From IMG/VR virus record IMGVR_UViG_3300006802_000621, positions 1 through 22,884 of that record: a stretch of DNA of 22,884 nucleotides; one strand, given 5' to 3'. Below the pieces are notes generated by a model. It searched no databases, was not told the DNA's origin, and saw nothing but the letters and a program-made list of their open reading frames with translations. The DNA is from a virus. This document shows, one piece after another, positions 12,529-20,000 of this stretch (its first letter is position 1; every line of letters begins with the position of its first letter). The position numbers and the translations under genes were made by a program.

Positions 12529-13489
12529 CGAGTCGCTCGTAGTCGGCAGGCTTCCGACCGGCATCTTGCCGATCGATCACATCCTCGACGGGGGAGTTCC
12601 GACCGGCCGCTTCACAGAAATCTTCGGGGCATACAGCACGCTCAAGAGCTACATCGCCCTGTCGTGCATCGCTCAGACACAAGCCTCCGGCGGTGTGTGT
12701 GCCATCGTCGACACTGAGCACGCTTTCGATCGCGGGTGGGCGGAGTCAATCGGGGTCAACACAAACGAGTTGATCTACCAGTCGCCGCAAACTGGCGAAG
12801 AAGCGGTCGACGTTACCGAGGTGCTCGTCCGCAACGATGTCGACCTCATCGTCTGGGACTCAGTTGCTGCGACCCTCCCGCAGACCGAGTCCAACAAGAG
12901 GCTTTCCAACGAAACAGTTCAACCAGCCCGGCTGGCGGCACTGATGTCGCTCGGGATGCGGAAGTTGACGGCGGCCAACAAGAAGACAGCGATCGTGTTC
13001 ATCAACCAAACTCGGCTCAATGTCGGCGTTGTGTTTGGCGACCCTGAGACAGTTCCAGGCGGCAAGGCGCTCCCGTACTACGCGTCATACCGCTTGGCTC
13101 TTCGCAAAGCAGGCAAAGAGAAGGAGTCGACAGACACCTATGATTCGGCGGGCAAGAAGGTGAGTGTCAACACGGTGGTCGCTCATAAGATCCGTGCCAC
13201 GCTTGAGAAGTCAAAGCTGTCGGCTCCATCCAAAGACGTTCTGTTCACGTTCGATCTCCGCACTGGGAAAGTCGACGAGATCGGCTATGCCGCAGCGGCA
13301 GGACTTGAGTGTGGCATTGTCAAACATGAAGGTAGGTCGTGGTGGATCGACGAGAACCAGAAGGTCGTGGGGGCAGAGAAGTTCCGTGGCTGGCTAGCGG
13401 ACAACCCAGAGCAGATCGAGAGGATCAAGCTGGCGGTCTTGGGACAAGATGGAAGCCCAGGACCAGACAGCAAGACGGAAGAGTCGTAG
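12455..13489 (+). CDS. recA: RecA-like recombinase with non-canonical Walker A
   Basis: 344-aa strand-exchange ATPase that pairs single strands with duplex DNA. The GTG start has GGAGG 9 nt upstream. Core signatures are LPTGILPIDHILDGGVPTGR, DTEHAFDRGWAESIG (catalytic Glu88), Walker B DLIVWDSVAA (Asp135), the L1-side LPQTESNKRLSNE, and the L2 loop FINQTRLNVGVVFGDPETVPG, followed by GGKALPYYASYRLAL. The P-loop reads EIFGAYSTLKSYIAL: Gly58 and Lys64-Ser65 are kept, but the glycine before the lysine is Leu63, unlike GPESSGKTT in bacterial RecA. The C-terminus has the usual acidic end (PDSKTEES). The neighbours are nucleases and a resolvase, consistent with recombination-dependent replication or repair. 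Confidence 0.92.
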   Translation: MSKAHQLMAEINKALGAGTVKLGSDESLVVGRLPTGILPIDHILDGGVPTGRFTEIFGAYSTLKSYIALSCIAQTQASGGVCAIVDTEHAFDRGWAESIGVNTNELIYQSPQTGEEAVDVTEVLVRNDVDLIVWDSVAATLPQTESNKRLSNETVQPARLAALMSLGMRKLTAANKKTAIVFINQTRLNVGVVFGDPETVPGGKALPYYASYRLALRKAGKEKESTDTYDSAGKKVSVNTVVAHKIRATLEKSKLSAPSKDVLFTFDLRTGKVDEIGYAAAAGLECGIVKHEGRSWWIDENQKVVGAEKFRGWLADNPEQIERIKLAVLGQDGSPGPDSKTEES

Positions 13490-13509
13490 AGAAGCAGATT
13501 GCGAAGAAG

Positions 13510-13761
13510 ATGGGTGCTCGGCTGCACCCAAACTCTGGCGCTCTTCGCATCAAGCACGACGCCTCAACGGACGATTGCCTCATCGAGATCAAGTCGGCGA
13601 GAAAGAGCTACGCGCTCAAGTCGGTTGACCTTGACGAGTTGTGGGTCAGGGCTGCCAGACAAGGCAAAGATCCTTTGTTCGTAGTCGAGTTCGAGCATCT
13701 CGGCGTAACGGCCAGCATCACGATCACGAAAGATGTCAGGAGGAAGAGTGAGTCTGTCTAA
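13510..13761 (+). CDS. PD-(D/E)XK nuclease, Holliday-junction-resolvase-like
   Basis: At least 83 aa, starting at the ATG within KKMGARLHPNSG. The pattern RLHPNSGALRIKHDASTDD then CLIEIKSARKSYALKSVDLDELWVRAARQGK and PLFVVEFEHL matches small phage RecB-type nucleases and resolvases: the Asp of KHD, the E-x-K of IEIK, and a helix with W..AA..GK. In relatives a helix with a conserved Glu precedes the G-x-R-x-H-P block. The matching residues EKQIAKK lie upstream at 13489-13509, before this ATG and directly after the recA stop, with no ATG, GTG or TTG in frame nearer than 13339-13344. The true start is therefore unresolved. The 3' end overlaps the next gene by 14 nt. Confidence 0.7.
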   Translation: MGARLHPNSGALRIKHDASTDDCLIEIKSARKSYALKSVDLDELWVRAARQGKDPLFVVEFEHLGVTASITITKDVRRKSESV

Positions 13762-14551
13762 GCACATCAAGATCGCCAAGCGGAATTCGACGATCACACC
13801 CAGGTTGATGGGTTGGCTGTCGTCGCACGGCGAGGTCAAGCTCGAAGACCCAGTGACGACAGAGCGCGTCCTCCAGATCCTTGCGCCGTCGGATCATGAC
13901 AGGTCGGGTGTGTTTCATCCGTCGCAACTGTACGAGTGCGAGCGAAAGCAGTTGTTCGAGTTCGACGGCCTGCCCAAGTTACGCAAGTATGACCCGACGC
14001 TCCAGAACCTGTTCAACGACGGGCACTTCCGACATTTGCGGTGGCAGGTCATGCTGCTCAACGCTGGGATCTTGACCGACATCGAGGTGGCCGTGTCGAT
14101 TCCCGAGTTGCGTTTGGCCGGATCGATGGACGGTGCCAACTTTGTCGACGGATGGATGTTCGAGTTGAAGGGCACGAGCCAATTCAACACGGTCATGCAA
14201 AAGGGCGCGATGCCCGCCCACATCCAGCAGGTCCACGCCTACCTGTTGGCGTCTGGCCTTGAGAAGGCAATCATCGTCTACGAGGACAAGTCGTCACAGC
14301 AGTGGCAAGAGATCGAGGTCATCCGAGACGAGGAGAAGATCGAGGAAATCTTGTCGATCTTGAAGCGTCTCAACACAGCTATAGACAGCGACCAACTACC
14401 GGAGATGCTCGATGAGTGCAAGAATCAAACGGGCCGATTTGCTCGGTGCCCATACGCCACAGTGTGCAGTGGGTTTGAGCGCCGAAGCGAAGTCGTTGAG
14501 GCCGTTGCAGCTTCCAGGGGGATTGCCGACGGTCTCGGAGATGAGGGATGA
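13748..14551 (+). CDS. Cas4-like PD-(D/E)XK exonuclease with Fe-S cluster
   Basis: 267-aa nuclease starting at GTG with AGGAGGAAGA upstream. Domain order matches Cas4/AddB-type exonucleases: first cysteine in HPSQLYECERKQ (Cys64), a helix with GHFRHLRWQ (His94), then GSMDGAN (Asp128), the E-x-K in FELKGTS (Glu139, Lys141), QQVHAYLLASG (Gln161, Tyr165), and a C-terminal trio Cys224, Cys234, Cys240 in DECKN and ARCPYATVC. The four cysteines would hold a [4Fe-4S] cluster that pins the nuclease ends together. No cas1 or cas2 is nearby, so this is a phage recombination nuclease acting with RecA and the resolvase rather than part of CRISPR adaptation, though phage Cas4-like proteins have been linked to interference with host spacer acquisition. 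Confidence 0.88.
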   Translation: MSLSKHIKIAKRNSTITPRLMGWLSSHGEVKLEDPVTTERVLQILAPSDHDRSGVFHPSQLYECERKQLFEFDGLPKLRKYDPTLQNLFNDGHFRHLRWQVMLLNAGILTDIEVAVSIPELRLAGSMDGANFVDGWMFELKGTSQFNTVMQKGAMPAHIQQVHAYLLASGLEKAIIVYEDKSSQQWQEIEVIRDEEKIEEILSILKRLNTAIDSDQLPEMLDECKNQTGRFARCPYATVCSGFERRSEVVEAVAASRGIADGLGDEG

Positions 14552-14840
14552 AGTCGATGGGTATCTAGCCGTGCTCTTGGGCCACACGCCTCCCCCGTTC
14601 GACAATGGCGTGATGACGCTGCTGGAGTACGCCGGGGCAGTCCATGCCAGAGGTGTCGAGCTATCGATGTACCTGTCGCGAGCCGAAGCCGACGGCGTCG
14701 TGTCTCGTGGCAGTAAGGCGTACAAATTCCGCACTGGCGAGTTGCGGAGCTTCATTGAGTTGGCAAGTCGCGCAATTGATCTCGGGAGTAGGAGGCTGAC
14801 GGCAGCAAAGCTCGATTATGATCAAGCGGGTGGAGCATGA
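14541..14840 (+). CDS. Unknown small helical protein
   Basis: 99-aa product beginning MRDEVDGYLAVLLGH, overlapping the Cas4-like gene by 11 nt and the RuvC-like gene by 23 nt. A Pro-rich turn (GHTPPPFDNG) leads to helices MTLLEYAGAVHARGVELSMYLSR and ELRSFIELASRAIDLGSRRL with many conserved-looking Ala/Arg residues; the end is basic-polar. No catalytic motif is visible and I recognise no family. The nominal ribosome site GGAG abuts the ATG, so translation probably depends on coupling to the upstream gene. The in-frame extension back to 14412 is mostly a shadow of the Cas4-like frame. Confidence 0.65.
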   Translation: MRDEVDGYLAVLLGHTPPPFDNGVMTLLEYAGAVHARGVELSMYLSRAEADGVVSRGSKAYKFRTGELRSFIELASRAIDLGSRRLTAAKLDYDQAGGA

Positions 14841-15348
14841 GCCAGTGGTAATAGGAGTCGACCCAGCTTCTACTAAGCTGGCGTTCGTCGCCCTGTTTCA
14901 TGGGCAGCACCGAGTTGCTTTTTACAACCGAATCGGCAGTTCAGGTGCGGGAGCTAGTGCCGCTGGTTGGGGTCACGCTCAATACTTCGTCGAGACAATC
15001 AAGTCAGTCTGGCCAAACTCAGACATTGTTTGCTTTGTCGAGCAGCCTGTCCTGGGGCGTGGGGGAGTACGAGCTACAATGGTTCAGGCATTCACTTCAG
15101 GAGCAGTTCAAGGCGCTCTTTACGATGCTGGTTGCGATGTGCATTTAGCTAACCCTTCCACATGGAAGAAGCGCGTTGTTGGAAAAGGGAACGCCACGAA
15201 AGATGATGTATCCAAGTGGTTACGATCCAGATGGCCTTCTCTCCACACCCAAGCAGGAGGAAATCAGGACATCGTTGACGCTTCCTGCATTGCCATCTAC
15301 GGCCAACAGATTTGCCGAGAAAGAATGGGCGAATCTAGCGGCATGTAA
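14818..15348 (+). CDS. RuvC-like Holliday junction resolvase
   Basis: 176-aa RNase H-fold endonuclease that resolves four-way junctions, useful for debranching phage DNA before packaging. The acidic metal sites are visible: GVDPASTKLAF (Asp15), CFVEQPV (Glu75), and QDIVDASCIAIYG (Asp151, Asp154). A basic loop, WKKRVVGKGNATKDDVSKW, matches the usual RuvC K-x-x-V-x-G-x-G-x-A-x-K block. Length is normal for RuvC. It overlaps the previous gene by 23 nt and has no clear ribosome site. From here to about 15600 the sequence is more A/T-rich than the replication genes, hinting at a different origin for this gene and the WhiB gene. Confidence 0.88.
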   Translation: MIKRVEHEPVVIGVDPASTKLAFVALFHGQHRVAFYNRIGSSGAGASAAGWGHAQYFVETIKSVWPNSDIVCFVEQPVLGRGGVRATMVQAFTSGAVQGALYDAGCDVHLANPSTWKKRVVGKGNATKDDVSKWLRSRWPSLHTQAGGNQDIVDASCIAIYGQQICRERMGESSGM

Positions 15349-15598
15349 AGGGCAGACCGTCGTCTTCTTCAGGCATTCCTGCAATTCGCAGTGCAAGACA
15401 CACGCGGCGGGGTGCGACAGAATCAAGACTGTCAGGAAGTGCAGGGCTGTCTGCGCCTCTTGCCCAGTGTTAGTTCACTGCCGGATATGGGCAGTCAACA
15501 ACGCCGGAGACGTTCCATTCGGCATGTTTGGCGGGATGACAGAACGAGAGCGGCTTATTCTGGCTCAAGTCCTGGAGGTTGATTGCAGCGTCAACTAA
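15275..15598 (+). CDS. WhiB-family Fe-S transcriptional regulator
   Basis: 107-aa protein (TTG start proposed, GGAGG 14 nt upstream; other starts lie inside the RuvC-like gene). WhiB features: WANLAACKG with Cys24, then CASCPVLVHC giving Cys60, Cys63 and Cys69, the C..C.....C ligands of a redox-sensitive [4Fe-4S] cluster. Next comes WAVNNAG and the beta-turn FGMFGGMTERER, the WhiB G-[VI]-W-G-G turn with Phe for Trp. WhiB proteins bind the primary sigma factor region 4 and steer promoter choice; a mycobacteriophage WhiB (TM4) is known to block the host WhiB2. Odd here is an insertion with four extra cysteines (Cys36, 40, 47, 56) between the first and second ligands. Sitting just before the head genes, it could switch on late transcription. 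Confidence 0.85.
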   Translation: MTLPALPSTANRFAEKEWANLAACKGQTVVFFRHSCNSQCKTHAAGCDRIKTVRKCRAVCASCPVLVHCRIWAVNNAGDVPFGMFGGMTERERLILAQVLEVDCSVN

Positions 15599-15629
15599 GC
15601 TGGGCCGCAATCTTGTCGAGGAGTCTCTG

Positions 15630-17072
15630 ATGGCAGAAACTGGCCGCAACTTGTTTAGCGAAGCAGGCGTCACTGGCTTGCGCCGTAGCGGCGGCTACAT
15701 TCAAGAGGAGTTCTTGCCGCAGCTTGCCGGTTACCGCGCTATTCAGGTTTTCCGAGAAATGCGCGACAACGACCCGGTAGTAGGTGCGATCCTCTACGCG
15801 ATCGACAAGCTCGTGCGCCAAGTTCCCTGGCGAGTTCAACCGGCCTCGACCAAACTCGAAGACCAGAAGGCCGCGAAATTCTTGGAGTCGTGTCTCATCG
15901 ACATGAGCACGACCTGGGAAGACACGATCTCAGAAATCCTCTCGATGCTTGCCTACGGCTGGTCCTTTCACGAGATTGTGTACAAGCGTCGACTTGGGGA
16001 CAGTCGAGATTCGACCAAGAAGTCGAAGTACGACGACGGTCTTATTGGCTGGCGCAAGTTGCCCATTCGTGCTCAAGAGACACGCCAAGAGTGGCAGTTC
16101 GACGAAACCGGCGGCATCCAAGCGCTCATTCAGTCGGCTCCGCCGTCGTATGACCTGACCGTCATTCCAATCGAGAAAGGACTGCTCTTCCGAACGACCA
16201 CGATGAAGAACAACCCAGAGGGTCGTTCGGTGCTGCGTAACGCTTACCGCCCGTGGTATTTCAAGAAGCGGTTGGAAGAGATCGAAGCCATTGGAGTCGA
16301 GCGTGACCTCGCCGGTTTCCCTATCATGTACGTTGATCCTGATATCATGCGCGATGACGCGCCTGGTTGGAAGCAGATGATCTTCAACGACTACAAGGAC
16401 GCCGTGGTCAACATCCGCCGGGACCAACAGGAAGGACTGATCCTTCCGGCGATCTACGACGACAGTGGCCACCCGCTGTATCGCCTAGAACTTCTGTCTG
16501 CTGGCGGTTCTCGCCAGTTCGACACGAACACGATCATCACTCGCTACGACCAGCGGATTGCCACCACAGTCCTGGCGGACTTCATCTTGCTCGGGCAAGC
16601 CAATCACGGCTCGTACGCTTTGAGTTCGGACAAGACCAACTTGTTCGCAGTGTCGATCCGTACATGGCTGGAGATCATCAAGAACGTCATGAACCAACAT
16701 GCCGTTCCTCGCCTCTTCTCGGTCAACAAGATGAAGCTCCAGAAGCTCCCTGAGTTGGCTTATGGCGACATCGAGACTCCGCCGTTGACTGAGATTGGCA
16801 CGTTCATCCAGCAGTTGGCCGGAGCAGGCGCACCTCTGTTCCCAGACGACTTGCTCGAAAACCACCTTCGCAAGATGGCACATCTGCCAGAAAGACGGGA
16901 GTCCGCAGAAGGAGCGGTCGAGGATGCAGCCAAGCAGCAGCAGCAGAAGACAGTTGCTGCCAACCCTCAGACAGAAAGTGCCCCGAAGACACCCGAGGGT
17001 GTCAAGCAGCAACCGCAGCCGAAGCAGCAACCGAAGCAGCAGCCTGCCGAAGGTCTGAAGCCAAAGGGCTGA
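15630..17072 (+). CDS. Portal protein, DUF935/Mu gp29-like
   Basis: 480-aa portal subunit, the dodecameric ring through which DNA enters and leaves the capsid. The ATG at 15630 has GAGGAG 6 nt upstream. Residues about 40-130 (RAIQVFREMRDNDPVVGAIL, then DKLVRQVPWRVQPA, then EILSMLAYGWSFHEIVYKRR) match the DUF935 portals of Mu-like phages, followed by WRKLPIRAQET and a central clip/stem region with YRPWYFKKRLEEIEAIGVER. It is followed directly by the MuF gene, the usual order. The last ~60 residues are low-complexity Gln/Pro/Lys (QQPQPKQQPKQQP), likely a disordered tail. A TTG/GTG extension upstream to 15579 would overlap the WhiB end and is less likely. Confidence 0.88.
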   Translation: MAETGRNLFSEAGVTGLRRSGGYIQEEFLPQLAGYRAIQVFREMRDNDPVVGAILYAIDKLVRQVPWRVQPASTKLEDQKAAKFLESCLIDMSTTWEDTISEILSMLAYGWSFHEIVYKRRLGDSRDSTKKSKYDDGLIGWRKLPIRAQETRQEWQFDETGGIQALIQSAPPSYDLTVIPIEKGLLFRTTTMKNNPEGRSVLRNAYRPWYFKKRLEEIEAIGVERDLAGFPIMYVDPDIMRDDAPGWKQMIFNDYKDAVVNIRRDQQEGLILPAIYDDSGHPLYRLELLSAGGSRQFDTNTIITRYDQRIATTVLADFILLGQANHGSYALSSDKTNLFAVSIRTWLEIIKNVMNQHAVPRLFSVNKMKLQKLPELAYGDIETPPLTEIGTFIQQLAGAGAPLFPDDLLENHLRKMAHLPERRESAEGAVEDAAKQQQQKTVAANPQTESAPKTPEGVKQQPQPKQQPKQQPAEGLKPKG

Positions 17073-17076
17073 CGAC

Positions 17077-20000
17077 GTGCCTACATTCGAAGACTTCTCA
17101 TCTGAGCAGTTGCTAGAGGATGTCATTACGGCCGCCCTGGAATACGAGGGAGACTTCAAGAGCAAGTTCTTGGAATTGCTGGAAGAGGCAGCCGAGAACC
17201 CCGTCATGCTTGACCTTTTGCGCGACATCGCCGACGGCGTGTACATCGAATACACGCCGGGCATCGAGGAAGAGCTAGCCAAGATCGACATCACGATCGA
17301 CCAGCTTGGAGAAATCCTCAATGAGGCTATGACATCGGTCGGGCAGAAGACGATTGACTCGATCGGATTCGACATCCAGTTCGACATGACTAGCCCCGAG
17401 GCGATTGATTACGCCGGTCGTATGAGCGCCAGGCTTGTAACGAATGTCGGGCAGGCGATCAAAGACTCGATCCGTGACGTGGTGCAGGAAGTCCTCAGAA
17501 ACGACATGACGCTCTCGCAGATGCGCCGGTTCGTGAAGCAGCGTGTCGGGCTATTGCCTTCTCACTCAAGGGCCGTCACGAACCTCTACAACAACCTGAT
17601 CTCGACATCGGGGCCGCAGACCGCCGCCAAGAGGGCAAACGAGTACGCCAATCGACTCCGCAATTACCGAGCCGACATGATCACTCGGACGGAGATCGCT
17701 ACCGCCCAGAGCTACGGCCAGTTGGCAACGTGGCAGCAGTTCCTCCGCGATCGTGTCATCCCACCGGACAGTGTCCGAATCTGGATGACCGCGCAGGACG
17801 AGCGGGTGTGCGAATTCTGCGGGCCGATGCACCTGGCCACCGCCCCAGTCGACGGGGAGTGGGTTGTGCCGCTCCAGAGTGGCGGCATGGGGTCAGTCAG
17901 TGTGCCGACTGACATCCACCCGAATTGCCGATGCGCCTCGGGCCTGACCTTCCCGGTCGGTCGGATGAACGAGTTCTTGTCCAAGCACGGTGTGTCCGGC
18001 TTCGAGATTTGGAACCTCAAGAAGCACTACAAGGGCACCAAGTTCGACCACGACCAAGGGTCGCACGCAGGCACACGCCGCAAGGAACGCAACGTGGCGA
18101 ACGCTACCGCCACAGGTTTCGCCCCTGTCTGGAAGGCTTTCTTGGAGCACGCCGACGCTGTCAAGTTCATCAACGAGAAGTACGGCGGCAAGTTCGACAT
18201 CCCCGACATGGATGATGTCTATTCAGTAAAATTTAGAGGCGACCCGTCGGCCGGAGAACTTGCCAAGGAAGCGCTGGCAGAAGAAATCGGCAAAGCCATT
18301 CTCGAACAAATGACACCAGAAGAGCTTCAAGAAGCGTACCAACAGTTTGCTCTGCTTACGAAAGACATTGGGGCTTTCGGCACCGTGCAACTAGACGAAA
18401 TCGTTAGCCCTCATTACACGAGCCATCTCGACATTCTTGAGTTCTTGGGGCCGGACAAAACTTGGTCTTTAGGAAGATACGGTGTTGAAAGCTTAGGGCC
18501 AGATCAAACTGCTGCACTAATCAATCTAATGGAAGAGGCTGGAATAAAGCCAGGAGGTCTTACCTCTAACCCAGGGGCACATCAAAACAGTGTTGTTGTA
18601 GTGTGGCCAGAAGACTTGAGCGGCAATATTCAGTTGTTAGACCCAATTACTATGGACGAGTTAGCAAACGTCCCAGCATTGCCTAGATCCAGCGATTCTT
18701 TTATAGACGAATCCTATAGGGTGGTTGCTTACTTTGGGTTATTGAGCCAAGCCAATAGATTGACAGTCAAGCAGACTGTTGACGCGTTCAGGTCTAACCC
18801 AGAGCTTCTACAGGCGTTCAATGACGCTGGGTTCCGCATCGGACGAACAATGCACGAAACTAACACGGTGACTGTAGACATCAACAGATCCAGGCCCGCT
18901 CACACGCTGGAGCCAGGCATACACAAGGCCATCGGGTCAGGCATTGTCAACGCATGGGCTATCTCGTCGCAGTCGATTGGCAGCCGCTTGTTGGGTCGAG
19001 CAGTAATAAGCGAGTTTGGCGCATCTAACAAGCTTGACCCTGACGACACAACAGAGCGTGCAATCAACAATCGCCAAGCTAGTGGCGAAACAGATTCGCT
19101 TGAGAAGCTCTTCCGAATTGCTGCCGTGCGACAGTACGAGATGACTCAAAGAGCACTCAAAGCCGCTGGAATCACACACGTCGATCTTGTTCGGGGTATG
19201 TCAATCAGTCAACCCGTGAAGGGTGTGCGGGAGTCGGAAATGCGCGCTCTCTCTTCGTGGTCGACTGAAATGAAAACTACTAGGTCGTTTGCCGGTTGGC
19301 TCGGCGATGGTCAACCAACCTATGTCAGTGCTCGATTCCCAATTGAACGAATTTTCGCAACCCCGTTGACGGGCATTGGCTGTTTCCATGAAGCCGAGTT
19401 TGTGGTGCTAGGGGTGCCTGGAACTGACAATGTGTTCTTCATACCTGAACGTGAAATCGAAGAACTCAAGTACTATGGGTCAATGGACGGGAGAGAGAAA
19501 GTCATCTTCAAGGAAATGGAGTTCCCTGAAGCGACCGTACTCGGCACAGTGACCAAGGCCATCGTGAAGCCGATCTGGATCGACGAAGACATCATCAACG
19601 CTGACTGGATCAAGGTTGCGGGAGTTGATCTGCCCGGGGTCGAGACGGCCGAGGACTACATCGAATACTACGGCCTCGATACCGACGAGGCGCTTGCCGC
19701 CCATATCAACGAGGTCAAGTCGCTCCCGTACTGGGTGGGTGTCCCGTCCGAGATCAAGGATGGCCTTGCTAGCGTCCGCCTCTCCAAGCACTTAGACGGT
19801 CAGCACGACCAAAAGAAGCACGGCAAATGGGCGAAGAGCTACACGGGTCATCCGGCGCTAGACGATGTGATCGCCAGTTTCCTTGACTCCTCTTTGTCTT
19901 GGGATGAGCAGTGCAAGATTGGGAACACCTCTGCTGCGGATATAGCAGGGTATTGCGCCGTAATAGCAGACGAGTTTACGGCTTACGCCAAAGAGCGACT

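Noticed and set aside
13748-14551. Cas4-like gene as evidence of a CRISPR system
   Set aside because: No cas1, cas2, effector genes or repeat-spacer array occur in the window. The gene sits among recA and resolvase genes, where phages commonly carry such exonucleases.
14863-14881. Perfect 7-bp hairpin CCAGCTT-CTACT-AAGCTGG
   Set aside because: It lies inside the start of the RuvC-like coding region, has no T-tract and no relation to the promoter repeats, and is most likely coincidental.
16927-17058. Tandem CAG/CAA-rich repeats at the portal 3' end as a possible origin or iteron array
   Set aside because: They follow the codon phase and simply encode Gln/Pro/Lys-rich tail sequence; there is no separate iteron structure or AT-rich unwinding region.
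16485-17387. Minus-strand open frame of about 300 codons opposite the portal and MuF genes
   Set aside because: Its sequence is low-complexity Leu/Ser/Arg-rich, partly the complement of the Gln-rich portal tail, and no start signals are visible.
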